Positions 39,193 to 48,605 of a DNA stretch of 64,000 bases are shown one piece after another; position 1 is the first letter of the stretch, and each line of letters starts with the position of its first letter. This DNA comes from Candidatus Rhodobacter oscarellae (GTDB lineage: Bacteria > Pseudomonadota > Alphaproteobacteria > Rhodobacterales > Rhodobacteraceae). A program made the translations under genes and the position numbers. A model generated the notes under the pieces. The model was not told the DNA's origin. It did no database searches and saw only the letters and a list, made by a program, of their open reading frames with translations. Location: the NCBI RefSeq assembly GCF_001078595.1, contig NZ_LFTY01000002.1, positions 2,661,773 to 2,725,772 of the forward strand. The letters run 5' to 3'.

Positions 39193-39798
39193 ATGAAAAG
39201 AGCAGTTGCCCTTGTGGCCCCGATCCTGATTGCGCTGACCGCCGCGCCCCTTTGGGCGCAAGAGAAGTTGTCGCTCAGGGACATCTCGCGCGCCCTTAAT
39301 GACCTCGACACGGTCAAAGGCGCCTTCACGCAGATCAACAGCGATGGGTCCTTTGACAAGGGGACGATCTACATCAAGCGCCCCGGGCGGGCGCGGTTCG
39401 AATACGAGGGCAAGAACGCACCGCTGGTGATGGTGGGCGGCGGGCAGGTCGCGATCTTTGACCAAAAGTCCAATCAGGGGCCTGAGCAGTACCCGCTCAA
39501 GCGCACGCCGCTGAACCTGATCCTGAAGCGCAACGTGAACCTGCGCGCCGAGAATATGGTCGTGGGGCATGACTTTGACGGCACCACCACCAGCGTCACA
39601 GCGCAGGACCCCGAGAACCCAGAGCTCGGCAATATCCGCCTGGTCTTCTCTGGCCCGCCGGTGGAGCTGCGCCAATGGGTGATCACCAATCAGGACGGCT
39701 CGCAGACCACGGTGATCCTGGGCGATACGGAGCTGGGCGGCAGCCTGCCGCCGGCGCTCTTTAGCATCCCGACAGAGATCAACAAGCGCAGCAACTAG
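39193..39798 (+). CDS. lolA: Outer-membrane lipoprotein carrier LolA-like protein
   Basis: A 201-aa periplasmic protein with a Sec signal (MKRAVALVAPILIALTAAPLWAQ, cleavage after WA). The mature part shows the LolA pattern: VKGAFTQINSDGSFDKGTIYIKRPGRARFEY, then VMVGGGQVAIFD, YPLKRTPLNLIL and IRLVFSGPPVELRQWVITN. LolA shuttles lipoproteins from the LolCDE complex to the outer membrane; members of this subgroup in alphaproteobacteria are often annotated as LolA. Convergent with the Trm112 gene; 39799-39964 holds no gene. Confidence 0.85.
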   Translation: MKRAVALVAPILIALTAAPLWAQEKLSLRDISRALNDLDTVKGAFTQINSDGSFDKGTIYIKRPGRARFEYEGKNAPLVMVGGGQVAIFDQKSNQGPEQYPLKRTPLNLILKRNVNLRAENMVVGHDFDGTTTSVTAQDPENPELGNIRLVFSGPPVELRQWVITNQDGSQTTVILGDTELGGSLPPALFSIPTEINKRSN

Positions 39799-39964
39799 GG
39801 CCCGTGGTCAATCCCCAAAGCGCCTCAGTCTCAGTCGAATTTTCTTCCAGCTCAGGCATCTGAGCGCCGAAATAGCCGTCTATTCCAAGCTCAGATAACG
39901 CAAGCAGGGCGAAAATCCTCGAAAGCCCAAACGGGCGAGACGGTCTGGTGAGTGTCCGCGGGCC

Positions 39965-40147
39965 CTAGTCCAGCGCGCGCGCCTCGTCCACCAGCATCAC
40001 CGGGATGCCGTTGCGGATCGGATAGGCTAGGTGCCCCGCCTTCGAGACAAGCTCCTGGCGCTCGGCGTCATAGCTTAGCACGCCTTGGGTCTTGGGGCAG
40101 ACGAGCGCCTCTAGCATCTTGCGGTCGTATAGCGGCGCGTCGCTCAT
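39965..40147 (-). CDS. Trm112/YcaR-family small protein
   Basis: A 60-aa protein of the Trm112/UPF0434 family: [17 protein letters not shown], then [18 protein letters not shown]. The usual zinc-binding cysteines are reduced to one here (VCPKTQ instead of CPxC; no second pair), so metal binding is unlikely. Eukaryotic members activate methyltransferases; the bacterial role is unclear. The ATG overlaps the stop of the LON-domain gene (TAATG), so the two are translationally coupled. Confidence 0.85.
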   Translation of the reverse strand: MSDAPLYDRKMLEALVCPKTQGVLSYDAERQELVSKAGHLAYPIRNGIPVMLVDEARALD

Positions 40148-40782
40148 TATTGCATGCGCTCCTCGACGGTGCCGCCGCGCAGCGCGAACTCGATCAGAGT
40201 CACCAGGGTTTCGCGCCGCGTTGACAGCGACGACGCCTCGAGCAAGGCCTGCTTGTCCTCGGGCTCGAACGGGCAGAGCATCGACAGCGAGTTGATCAAC
40301 AGCTCGTCCTCCGCCTCGCGTAGGCTGTCCCAATCGGCCTTCAGCTCTTGATCGTCGAAAAAGCGCTGCAGCAGAGACAGGAATTCCGCCCGGTCAAAAC
40401 CCTGGTCGTGCTCGGTTGGGCCCAGGTCGCGGGCGAAGCCGTCCCAGCTGACGGTGCTGCGCCGGTAGGGCGTGAACCCGTCCACCTCCTTGCGCACCCT
40501 GTAGCGCGACACCCCGGCGAGCGTGATCATATAGCGCCCGTCCTCGGTCTCTGAGAACGCCGTGACGCGCCCCGCGCAGCCGATCTTTTGCAGCCGCTCG
40601 CCATCGCTGTCGCCGGGCTGGATCATGCCGATCAAGCGATGCGACGTCTTGAGCGTGTCGTCCAGCATCGCCAGGTAGCGCGGTTCAAAGATGTGCAGCG
40701 GCAGCCTGGAGCGCGGCAACAGCAGCGCCCCGGGCAGCGGGAAGACCGGAATCATGTCCGGCAGGTCGGCCGATGCAAACAT
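40147..40782 (-). CDS. LON substrate-binding-domain protein
   Basis: A 211-aa protein consisting of the N-terminal LON domain alone, without ATPase or protease parts. [27 protein letters not shown] is the hallmark start, and [30 protein letters not shown] the core. Function in bacteria is not established; such proteins may bind unfolded substrates. It follows CnoX and is coupled to the Trm112 gene, an order common in Rhodobacterales. Confidence 0.88.
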   Translation of the reverse strand: MFASADLPDMIPVFPLPGALLLPRSRLPLHIFEPRYLAMLDDTLKTSHRLIGMIQPGDSDGERLQKIGCAGRVTAFSETEDGRYMITLAGVSRYRVRKEVDGFTPYRRSTVSWDGFARDLGPTEHDQGFDRAEFLSLLQRFFDDQELKADWDSLREAEDELLINSLSMLCPFEPEDKQALLEASSLSTRRETLVTLIEFALRGGTVEERMQ

Positions 40783-40808
40783 GCACCTAACCTAAACCAT
40801 GCGGGGCA

Positions 40809-41732
40809 TTAGGCAAATATCATTGAGGATAATTTTCGCCGGCCGCTCAGAACGATGGGATCCGTGGGCTTCAGCGCGTCGAAAATCGTGAAGAGTTGGG
40901 TTTTTGCCGCTCCGTCATTCCACTCGCGGTCGCGGTGGAACAGGTCCAAAAGCTCGGCCACGGCGTCCTCGACCTCGCCCGCGGCGTGCAGCGCTTGGGC
41001 CAGCTCGAACCGGGCTTGCAGGTCGTCGGGGTTGGCCTCGACCGCCGCGCGCAGCTCGCCCAGCGGGCCTGCATTGGCGGCCTGCTTGGCCAACTCGATC
41101 TGGGCATGGGCGGCCTCGATCTCGGGACTTTCAGAGATCTCCGCCGGCGCGCCGTTCAGGATCGCCTCGGCCTGGTCCAGATCGCCCATCGCGACATGCG
41201 CCCGCACCAGCCCGCCATAGGCGGCGGCGTTGTCGGGGGCCTCGCCCAGGATCGCGGCAAAGGTCTGGGCCGCGTCCACTGCGGCGCCCTCGGCCAGCAT
41301 CTGCTCGGCGGCCTCAACCGCCTCGCCCAGCCCACCGTCGCCCGCCAGCGCGGCGGCCTTGGCCACAAACGCGTCGAGCTCTGACTGCGGCACCGCGCCC
41401 TGGAACATGTCCACGGGGCGGCCCTGGTGAAAGGCTACGACCGTGGGGATCGACTGCAGCGGCAGGCCCTGCTGCGACAGCATCGCCGCCAGGCGCTGCT
41501 CTTTGTCGACGTCGATCTTGACCATGCGGACCTTGCCGCCAGCGCGGGTGACCGCCGCCTCCAGCATCGGGCCAAGCGTCTTGCAGGGCCCGCACCATTC
41601 GGCCCAGAAATCCACGATCACCGGCACCTCTGCCGAGCCGTCGATCACATCCTGCATGAACGTGGCCTCAGAGCCGTCCTTGATCAGATCGCCGGCAGGT
41701 GCCGCGCCCGCGTTTTGCCCAAGCTCCAGCAT
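40809..41732 (-). CDS. Thioredoxin-domain co-chaperone CnoX (YbbN)
   Basis: A 307-aa protein with a thioredoxin domain (PVIVDFWAEWCGPCKTLGP, cis-proline in QSIPTVVAF) followed by tetratricopeptide-like helices from ~120. CnoX/YbbN holds unfolded proteins and passes them to chaperones. The active site is a complete WCGPC, unlike the SxxC of the E. coli protein, so redox activity is likely. GGAGG 5 nt upstream supports the ATG at 41732 over one four codons earlier. Confidence 0.9.
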   Translation of the reverse strand: MLELGQNAGAAPAGDLIKDGSEATFMQDVIDGSAEVPVIVDFWAEWCGPCKTLGPMLEAAVTRAGGKVRMVKIDVDKEQRLAAMLSQQGLPLQSIPTVVAFHQGRPVDMFQGAVPQSELDAFVAKAAALAGDGGLGEAVEAAEQMLAEGAAVDAAQTFAAILGEAPDNAAAYGGLVRAHVAMGDLDQAEAILNGAPAEISESPEIEAAHAQIELAKQAANAGPLGELRAAVEANPDDLQARFELAQALHAAGEVEDAVAELLDLFHRDREWNDGAAKTQLFTIFDALKPTDPIVLSGRRKLSSMIFA

Positions 41733-41797
41733 ATGAGCCTCCATTGCGTCCGGTGTTGTGCGCTAGATGGCGCACCGGCCCCAGGGTTGCAAGGGCG

Positions 41798-42100
41798 TCA
41801 GCCGGATTGGCGCAGGGTTTTTGGCAAGGGCAGGCATCCGGTGAGCCCCGCGGGCAGCACCAACCAGGCCCCCGAGGCATAGAGCCGGGCGGCAAGATCG
41901 GGGCCGTCGTCGCGCAAGGTGAGGGTCAGGCGGTTCTGGCTGAGGATCGCAATGCCCTCGGGCATCGCCGCGATAAAGGGCTTGCTCGGCAGGATCACCA
42001 CCGCCGCAGGCGCGGCATCGGTGAAGCGCATCACCAGCGCCATAACCGCCACCCAACCGACGAGGAGGGCGGCGCTGCCCGCCGCGATCCTAATAATCAT
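41798..42100 (-). CDS. Small membrane-anchored protein of unknown function
   Basis: A 100-aa protein with one hydrophobic helix (about residues 5-25; RIAAGSAALLVGWVAVMALV) and a ~70-aa tail that would face the periplasm. No family recognised. The ATG (MIIRIAAG) lies inside the end of the upstream gene, overlapping its stop by 11 bp, so translation is probably coupled. Third and last gene of a three-gene unit. Confidence 0.65.
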   Translation of the reverse strand: MIIRIAAGSAALLVGWVAVMALVMRFTDAAPAAVVILPSKPFIAAMPEGIAILSQNRLTLTLRDDGPDLAARLYASGAWLVLPAGLTGCLPLPKTLRQSG

Positions 42101-43154
42101 GGATATGCTCAAGGGTCAGCCCGCCCGATGGGTCGCGGGCCGCGCGCAGCCAATCGTTCAGCGCGCTGACCTTCATCGAGATCAGGTGCCGCGTGTCGCC
42201 GTATCCCTGCCGGTCAAAGGCAAAGAGCGCGCCGTGCTCGGCGCCCCGCGGCGCGATGGCGGTCAGCATGATGTCGTCATTGCCCGCGATCTCGATGAAC
42301 TCCGCGCCCTGGTCGGCCATCTCGGTCAGCAGATGCGTCAGCTCTCGGTAGCGCGGGGTCTCGATCACAATATGCGCGGCGGTCTGCTCGATCACCGCGA
42401 CCTCGCCCAGCGCCTCCAGCGCCGCGGCGTCCATCCCGGTCACCACCATGCGCAGCCGCAGCGCGTCGAACCCCGCGCTGGCCACGGCGGCGGCGATCAC
42501 CTTGGCGTAGCCCGCCTTGGCCCTGAACTCGAGCCCCAGGGCCACGCGCCGCTCCGTGTCGCGCCATGACCCGGTATTGGCGGATTTCAGCGCGGCGACA
42601 TCGCCCGCAAAGTCCCATCGATACCAGGGCACCTGCTGCAGGAAAGCCGCGTAATCCGCGGCCTGCTTGGCAGAGAGATCATCCAGCGGCGCGCGTTTCT
42701 GCCCACGGATCAACGTGGCGATCCGGCCAAGGGTCTCCTCATAGGCCGCCTTTAGCCCCAGCTCGAGCGTGAAGCTCACCCCGATTGTGTAGATCGTCTG
42801 CTTGGTCACCCAATCGAACCCGCCATGGCGGGCCGAGACCTCTGTCAGCGCGCAGAGCGAGCCCCAAAAGCCCCGGACCGCCTGCACATACCCGAACTGA
42901 TGCGGATCGCCGTCGCGGATCACGCGGGCATAGTCGTCATAGGCATGCACGATGTGCCACTCGGGGTAGGTCAAAAAGCTGCGCGCCTCGGCGCGGTGCC
43001 AGTCGGGGTCGCTCACGATCGGCTGGTAGCTGTCGGCGACGGGCTCGCCCGAGCAGGCCAGCTCGTTATAGCCCACCGGCGCCAGCAGCAGCAGAACCAG
43101 CAACACCAGGCCGAAGATCACGCGCCTAAGCCATCGCAGAACGAAGCGGATCAT
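42090..43154 (-). CDS. Membrane-anchored protein of unknown function
   Basis: A 354-aa protein with a positively charged start and a strong hydrophobic helix (about residues 11-30; FGLVLLVLLLLAPVGY), probably an uncleaved anchor, and a large extracytoplasmic domain rich in conserved-looking aromatic patches (YPEWHIVHAYDDYARVI, WYRWDFAGD). No catalytic motif is recognisable. ATG 43154 overlaps the previous gene's stop (ATGA); a longer frame upstream is not supported. Middle gene of the unit. Confidence 0.65.
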   Translation of the reverse strand: MIRFVLRWLRRVIFGLVLLVLLLLAPVGYNELACSGEPVADSYQPIVSDPDWHRAEARSFLTYPEWHIVHAYDDYARVIRDGDPHQFGYVQAVRGFWGSLCALTEVSARHGGFDWVTKQTIYTIGVSFTLELGLKAAYEETLGRIATLIRGQKRAPLDDLSAKQAADYAAFLQQVPWYRWDFAGDVAALKSANTGSWRDTERRVALGLEFRAKAGYAKVIAAAVASAGFDALRLRMVVTGMDAAALEALGEVAVIEQTAAHIVIETPRYRELTHLLTEMADQGAEFIEIAGNDDIMLTAIAPRGAEHGALFAFDRQGYGDTRHLISMKVSALNDWLRAARDPSGGLTLEHIHDY

Positions 43155-43588
43155 CGCTCGTCCCGATCCAGAAACAGCCCCACCGCCAGGGCGATCCCGC
43201 CCAGCCCGATATGCGGCAGGTTGGCGAGGATCTTGAACCCAAAGGGCAGCTCCAGAACCCCATTGGTGAAGATCCCCATATCCAGATAGCCCGAGCCCAC
43301 CGCCAGCCCCATCGCCCCATCCGCCAGGTAGAGCGCGCCAAAGATCAACATGTAGAGACGCGCCGCCCGGTGCGAGATCAGCGCCGCCGCCAGCGCCCAA
43401 AGCGCCGAGGCTAGGTGCAGCGCGTCGTCAAAGATGTCGAGCGCGAATATCCCAAAGGCCAGCCCGTCCGCGTCGGTCAGGCCGGGGATGTAGTTCAGCC
43501 CCGCCACGATGGTCAGGACGAAGAAGTAAGCGAATGCGATGCGTCTGGTGTTGGTCATGACATTAGGCTCGGGCGCATATTTGCGCAC
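43151..43588 (-). CDS. Four-helix membrane protein (DUF4383-like)
   Basis: A 145-aa integral membrane protein with four predicted helices (about 18-36, 45-70, 76-96, 117-138). The pattern of short loops, HLASALWALAAAL and LYLADGAMGL resembles DUF4383. GTG 43588 is chosen because an AGGGAGGGGG lies 8 nt upstream; the ATG ten codons later has no such site. It heads the three-gene unit with overlapping stop-start junctions, which suggests a shared membrane process of unknown nature. Confidence 0.65.
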   Translation of the reverse strand: MRKYAPEPNVMTNTRRIAFAYFFVLTIVAGLNYIPGLTDADGLAFGIFALDIFDDALHLASALWALAAALISHRAARLYMLIFGALYLADGAMGLAVGSGYLDMGIFTNGVLELPFGFKILANLPHIGLGGIALAVGLFLDRDER

Positions 43589-43694
43589 GAGTTTCCCCCT
43601 CCCTACCGCCCTTTATCCTTTGGGCGAATCAGAAATAATTCCCTAACGGGTGCGACGTTTTTCCGCGCGGGCGGATATGCGGCGGAGCCCAGCC

Positions 43695-45182
43695 TCATAG
43701 CGCCGCCATATACCCGTCCCACAGCCCGTTGCGCAGCAACAGCCCCGGGTCGATCTCGCGCTTTTGGGCGACGAACTCGCCGGCGCGCTTATAGCAGCGC
43801 GTGAACTGCGCCTGCGTCGCATGCGGGCGATAGGGCAGGTAATAGCTGCCGCCGATGCCGATGATCCCCTCGATCAGCGCCTCGGTCATGCGCGCCATAT
43901 CCGCCTCGCCGCGCGCGGTCATCTCCTGGCTAAAGCTCATCACGGCGGCGATGCGCGGCACGGGCGCATAGCTCAGCCAGGCCTCATCGTCCTGCGCCAC
44001 GTAGCGCAGCGTGACATTCAGGAACTCCTGATAGCTGGCGGGGATCACCCGGCGGCAGACCTCCAGGAAGTCGGGGAACCGGTCAAAGCCCACGAAATAC
44101 TCGTGCAGGATGTCTGTGCGGGTCGGGTCGCGGTCATCCAGCGTCGCCACCGGCTCGTTCATCAGCGAGTTGCGGTTCGCCGCGCCGCCGCCCAGCGCCG
44201 GGCCCACATCCGTCTCCGTCCACCAGCGCACCCCCTTCAGCCGCTCATTGCCCAACTGCGCGCGGTAGACATGCCGCGCGATATGGCTCATCCAGCCCGA
44301 CCCGGTGGCGGGCGGGATCTCTGACTGGTCCGCCGCGGGGCGGTAGGTGATCAGCAGCGCTTCGTCGAAGAACGCAGCACGGGCGACGTTCAGCCGGCCA
44401 TAGGCCATGGTCACGCCCGGGTCGTCCAGCGCAGCCTGGAAAGCGGGGGCGAACGCCTCGGCAGGCATCTCGGCAAAGCTGGGCTCTACGAGCTGGTTCT
44501 CGACCATCTCGACCTCCATCGCGATGATCAGCCCGGTCAGCCCATAGCCGCCCATCGCGTGGGTGAAGAGCTCGGCGTTCTCCTCGCGGCTGGCGCGCAC
44601 CAGATCGCCGGAGGGCAGCACCATCTCGACCGCGCGCACCGTGTGCCCCATCGGCCCAAACGGCACCGGCCAGCCATGGGCGTTCACGCAATAGGTCGCG
44701 GCGACGCCGAAATCATGGTTGGACTGCATCACCTTGGGGCCGAACCCGATAGGGTCCAGCGCAGCGATCACCTGGGACCAGCGCGCGCCAGCGTGGCAGC
44801 GATACGTGCCCGCCGCGGTGTCCGGCTCAATCAGCCCGTTGTCGAAACTCACCGCGTGGCCGTTCCTGGGAATGGCCTGCCCGCCCATGGAATGCCTAGC
44901 TGCGCCGATATTGACCGCGCGGCTCTCGCTGGCGGCCGCTTTCAGCTCGCCCCGCAGCGCCGCGACCAGGGCCTCGCCCGGGTCCTGGCCCAGGGTGATG
45001 TGGCTGTGCACTGGCGTCTCGGATAAGAGGCTCGCGTCGTTCAGCACGCCCTGCGCGTCCGAAGGCCCCACCGCCGCCGTGCCGTCCAGCACCGGCAGGT
45101 TCGGCCCAAGCGCGCGGGCCCCGGCCCAGCCCAGGGCTGCTCCCGCGCCCAGCAACAATCCCCGCCGCATCAATCCGGCCAT
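43695..45182 (-). CDS. FAD-linked oxidoreductase (aldonolactone oxidase-like)
   Basis: A 495-aa oxidase of the FAD-binding type 4 (PCMH/VAO) family. The N-terminus (MRRGLLLGAGAALGWAGARA) is a Tat-like or Sec export signal. GAARHSMGGQAIPRN is the FAD pyrophosphate-binding loop, and a stretch near ASREENAELFTHAMGGYGLTGLI supports the family. The C-terminal cap resembles D-arabinono/L-gulonolactone oxidases. The histidine in GAARHSM may carry a covalent FAD (inference). GTGGAGCGTGAG precedes ATG 45182. Confidence 0.8.
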   Translation of the reverse strand: MAGLMRRGLLLGAGAALGWAGARALGPNLPVLDGTAAVGPSDAQGVLNDASLLSETPVHSHITLGQDPGEALVAALRGELKAAASESRAVNIGAARHSMGGQAIPRNGHAVSFDNGLIEPDTAAGTYRCHAGARWSQVIAALDPIGFGPKVMQSNHDFGVAATYCVNAHGWPVPFGPMGHTVRAVEMVLPSGDLVRASREENAELFTHAMGGYGLTGLIIAMEVEMVENQLVEPSFAEMPAEAFAPAFQAALDDPGVTMAYGRLNVARAAFFDEALLITYRPAADQSEIPPATGSGWMSHIARHVYRAQLGNERLKGVRWWTETDVGPALGGGAANRNSLMNEPVATLDDRDPTRTDILHEYFVGFDRFPDFLEVCRRVIPASYQEFLNVTLRYVAQDDEAWLSYAPVPRIAAVMSFSQEMTARGEADMARMTEALIEGIIGIGGSYYLPYRPHATQAQFTRCYKRAGEFVAQKREIDPGLLLRNGLWDGYMAAL

Positions 45183-45266
45183 CTCACGCTCCACCAATTC
45201 TCGCCCAAGAATGGAGCACACCTACCACAAAGCGTCAGGTCGGGTATGCCTTACTTTGACGTGGGG

Positions 45267-45390
45267 TCACGGGCTGTTGCGCAGTGACTGCAGCGTAGAA
45301 ACCAGCGCGGCGTTGAACGCTGCGGGGTCCTCGATATGCGGGATGTGGCCGGCATCTTCCAGCACGGTCAGCGGCGGGCAGGACCCCATC
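45267..45390 (-). pseudogene. 3' fragment of an alpha/beta-hydrolase gene
   Basis: About 38 codons reading LTVLEDAGHIPHIEDPAAFNAALVSTLQSL, the end of an alpha/beta-hydrolase with the catalytic histidine (AGHxPHxEDP). Nothing upstream in this frame continues the fold; unrelated sequence and another gene follow from about 45400. The nucleophile and acid are lost, so this is a truncated relic. Confidence 0.7.
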
Positions 45391-45485
45391 ACGGGCCTCT
45401 GCCTCGCGCACCGCCGCCGCAATCCTCGGCGCCACAAGCAGAAGCACCACAAAAACAAACCAACGCCCGTGCCATGTGGCGCATG

Positions 45486-46268
45486 CTACTCCGCCTCCTC
45501 GGCTATCACGCCACAGCGCCGCAGGTGCTGCAGCATGAGCCAGGCAGAGCGCCATAGCTTGTTCTCAACAGGCAAATCAGCGACCTTGACGAGCGGCAAA
45601 GAGAGGTCGGAGCGGACGGCATAATATCGGGCACCGCGGTTCCGGGTGCGAGTCACCCAGCGTTCACAAGCCTTCTCGTCCAACTGCGTGATGATCTTGA
45701 TAAGCTCAATGCCTGGAATCTCAGTCGTCAAATAAGCTTGCGCGGCCCATTCTTTGAGTTCACCTTCAAAGCCAAGCGGGCTAAGTTTCACGGCCATGCG
45801 GCAATATTCGCGAAACTCGTCCATCCCCGTCCCCTGCAGCAACGTACGGCGCACCAGTTGGCGCAGCCGCGCTTTGTGATCGTCGCTCAGCCGCGCCTGC
45901 CGCGACCGCTGCAACAGGTTTTTCTTGGCGTAGCCCGACCGAAAGAGCATCACATCCGCCTCAAGGAACCGCAGGGAGAATTCGACGAGGTGTTGGTGTT
46001 CCTCCGGCCAAACAGGGCGAGCGACCATCGCCGTGTATGCCATCAACCCTTCCGCGTTGTTGCCAAATATTATCCAGTAAGATCCAAGCCAAACGGCGTC
46101 CTTGCCGCAGGCGCGCGCGATGGCCTCCGTCCAGCGCTTGTAGTCGCAGGGACGTGGCGGCGAGACCGCCCGCGCTTCGCTCTCAGCCCGGTCGATTATG
46201 CCCGCCCAATGGGTTGCGTTCTCGACATGGCGAAGCTCGGCTTGTCGAAGCGTCTCTTCGTCGTTCAT
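45486..46268 (-). CDS. Protein of unknown function
   Basis: A 260-aa, mostly helical cytosolic protein with no signal peptide or membrane segment. No family recognised. It is rich in charged and aromatic residues (CDYKRWTEAIARACGKDAVWLGSYW; ADVMLFRSGYAKKNLLQRSRQ). It sits where the body of an alpha/beta-hydrolase gene was lost, so it may have arrived with the event that truncated that gene. No partner gene or regulatory site is evident; 46269-46439 is empty. Confidence 0.6.
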   Translation of the reverse strand: MNDEETLRQAELRHVENATHWAGIIDRAESEARAVSPPRPCDYKRWTEAIARACGKDAVWLGSYWIIFGNNAEGLMAYTAMVARPVWPEEHQHLVEFSLRFLEADVMLFRSGYAKKNLLQRSRQARLSDDHKARLRQLVRRTLLQGTGMDEFREYCRMAVKLSPLGFEGELKEWAAQAYLTTEIPGIELIKIITQLDEKACERWVTRTRNRGARYYAVRSDLSLPLVKVADLPVENKLWRSAWLMLQHLRRCGVIAEEAE

Positions 46269-46439
46269 CTATCACTCGTCTGCAATTCTGCTGACAAGGT
46301 AGGCGGAACGCGGCGACAGCGCTAGGCCGCTATCTGACAGAGTACAAGCGTTGGAGCTAGGGCCCACGAGGCGCCAGCACTACCTCGCCCCCCCAAGGAA
46401 GCGCACCGACGCGATACCGAGGTAATACCGACGCCGGTT

Positions 46440-47228
46440 TTAGAGGTCGAAACTCGCAAAAACCGGGGCGTGGTCGCTGGGTTTCTCCCACCCTCGCGCG
46501 TCGCGCAGCACCCGGCTGCCATGCGCCGCGTTAGAGATGTCCGGGGTGGCCCAGATGTGGTCCAACCGGCGGCCCTTGTCGGCGGCGGACCAGTCCTTGG
46601 CGCGGTAGCTCCACCAGCTGTAAAGCTGCCCCTCGGGGATGTCCTGCCGGGTGATGTCCACCCAGCCGCCGGCGTCCTGCATCTCGGCGAGATGCTCTAC
46701 CTCGATCGGCGTGTGGCTGACGACCTTCAGAAGCTGCTTGTGGGACCAGACGTCATCCTCGCGCGGCGCGATGTTGAAGTCACCCACGATGATCGCCTTC
46801 TCGGGTGCCTCGGCGCGCCAGTGGTCGCGCATCTCTGTAATGTAATCGAGCTTTTGGCCGAACTTCTCGTTCACTTCACGGTCCGGCACGTCGCCGCCTG
46901 CGGGGATATAGAAATTCTCCAGCCGCACGCCGTTCTCCAGCCGCACCGCCACGTGGCGGGCGTGGCCCAGCGAGGCGAAATCGCGATCGCCCAGATCCTC
47001 CAGCGGGGTCTTAGACAGGATCGCCACGCCGTTATAGCCCTTCTGCCCCCGCGCCACGATATGGCTGTAGCCCAAAGCCGCGAAGCCCTCGGTCGGGATC
47101 TTCTCCACCGGCGACTTGCACTCTTGCAGGCACAGCACGTCTGGTGCCTCTTCCTCGAGCAACTTCAACACGATAGGCTCGCGCAGGCGGACCGAGTTGA
47201 TGTTCCAGGTGCAAAGCGTGAAGGGCAT
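46440..47228 (-). CDS. xthA: Exodeoxyribonuclease III
   Basis: A 262-aa Mg-dependent AP endonuclease / 3'-5' exonuclease for base-excision repair. Motifs of the EEP fold are complete: CTWNINSVR, CLQECKSP with the metal glutamate, YNGVAILSK, VGDFNIAP, RLDHIW and KPSDHAPV with the catalytic histidine. The start at MPFTLCTWNIN (47228) with GGAG upstream is preferred to the longer frame. Divergent from the MFS transporter. Confidence 0.95.
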   Translation of the reverse strand: MPFTLCTWNINSVRLREPIVLKLLEEEAPDVLCLQECKSPVEKIPTEGFAALGYSHIVARGQKGYNGVAILSKTPLEDLGDRDFASLGHARHVAVRLENGVRLENFYIPAGGDVPDREVNEKFGQKLDYITEMRDHWRAEAPEKAIIVGDFNIAPREDDVWSHKQLLKVVSHTPIEVEHLAEMQDAGGWVDITRQDIPEGQLYSWWSYRAKDWSAADKGRRLDHIWATPDISNAAHGSRVLRDARGWEKPSDHAPVFASFDL

Positions 47229-47309
47229 GGCGGTGGCTCCGGGAGGGTTGACGTTCCTCGTTGGTAGGGGGAAGCTCGCCCCGATACCAGCCCGAAAGTT
47301 GTTCATTCC

Positions 47310-48557
47310 ATGCTGCTCACGCGCAATCGCAATTTCCGCCTGTTCTTCTCCGCGGCCGGGGTCTCGAACCTGGGCGACGGCATCTCGGCCCTGGCCTTTC
47401 CGTGGCTGGCGACGCTGATCACCCGCGACCCGGTGCTGATCGGCGCGGTGGCGGCCGCACAGCGCCTGCCCTGGCTGTTGTTCTCGCTGCCCGCGGGAGT
47501 GGTGACCGACCGGGTGGACCGGCGCAAGCTGATCATCTGGGCGGACGCGCTGCGGATGTTCCTGACGCTGGCCGTTGTGGGCCTGGTACTGACCGCGCCG
47601 GACCTGCCCATGGCGGACACCGACGCCGGCGCGGCGCGCCTCATCGCGGGGCTCTGCGCCCTGGCGTTCCTGCTTGGCGTGGCCGAGGTCTTTCGCGACA
47701 ACACCGCCCAGACCGCCCTGCCGCAGCTGGTCGACAAGAAGGACCTAGAGACTGCCAACGGGCAACTCTGGTCCATCGAGCAGATCATGGGGCAGTTCAT
47801 CGGCCCGCCCGTGGCCGGCTTCCTGATCGCGGTGTCGGTGCCCCTGCCCTTCCTGATCGACGCGGCCACCTTTGGTGTGGCGGCCTGCCTGATCTGGGCG
47901 GTCACGCTGCGCCAGGTGGTGCTGGCGCCCCCCGAGGGCGGCTTCTGGCAGCAATTCGCGCAAGGCGCGCGCTGGATGCGCGCGCACCGCACGATCCTGA
48001 CATTTGCGATCATGCTGAGCGTGCTGAACTTCGTGACCTTCGGCAACATGGCGGTCCTGGTGCTGTTTAGCCAAGAGGTGCTGGGGCTGCAGGCCACCGG
48101 GCACGGGCTGCTGCTGACGGTGAGCGCGGCGGGAGCCGTGGCGGGCGGCCTCTTGGGCCCGCGCGTGGCGCGCGCGCTTGGGTCGCGCCCGACGATCCTT
48201 GCGGCGCTGGCGATGTTCGTCACCGCGTTCCTTGCGGTGGCGCTGGCGCCGAACGCCATCATGGCGGCGCTCGCCCTGGCCTGGATGTGGTTCTGGGGCA
48301 TGGTGTGGAACATCGTGACGGTGTCGCTGCGCCAACGGGTGATCCCGCCCGCGCTCTTGGGCCGGGTGAACGCCATCTATCGGTTCTTCGGCTGGGGCTC
48401 GATCCCGCTGGGGGCGCTGTCAGCGGGGCTCTTGGTGGCCTGGGCAGAGCCCAGCCTTGGGCGCGAGGTGGCGCTGCGCCTGCCCTACCTAGTCGGCGCC
48501 GTGGTCGCAGTGGCACTGTTGGTCTTTGCCGTGCTGCGCCTTCGGATCGAGGAATAG
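47310..48557 (+). CDS. MFS transporter, probable efflux permease
   Basis: A 415-aa major facilitator with about twelve helices. The cytoplasmic loop between helices 2 and 3 reads AGVVTDRVDRRK, matching the GxxxDRxxRR motif A, and the sequence resembles the MFS_3 / enterobactin-exporter-like group. Substrate unknown. Transcribed away from xthA with 81 bp between; a family 2 repeat follows it. Confidence 0.88.
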   Translation: MLLTRNRNFRLFFSAAGVSNLGDGISALAFPWLATLITRDPVLIGAVAAAQRLPWLLFSLPAGVVTDRVDRRKLIIWADALRMFLTLAVVGLVLTAPDLPMADTDAGAARLIAGLCALAFLLGVAEVFRDNTAQTALPQLVDKKDLETANGQLWSIEQIMGQFIGPPVAGFLIAVSVPLPFLIDAATFGVAACLIWAVTLRQVVLAPPEGGFWQQFAQGARWMRAHRTILTFAIMLSVLNFVTFGNMAVLVLFSQEVLGLQATGHGLLLTVSAAGAVAGGLLGPRVARALGSRPTILAALAMFVTAFLAVALAPNAIMAALALAWMWFWGMVWNIVTVSLRQRVIPPALLGRVNAIYRFFGWGSIPLGALSAGLLVAWAEPSLGREVALRLPYLVGAVVAVALLVFAVLRLRIEE

Positions 48558-48605
48558 CCCCCGCGCGTGCCCGCAAAGCATCACTCGGGCGAGCGGTGCC
48601 CCCCC

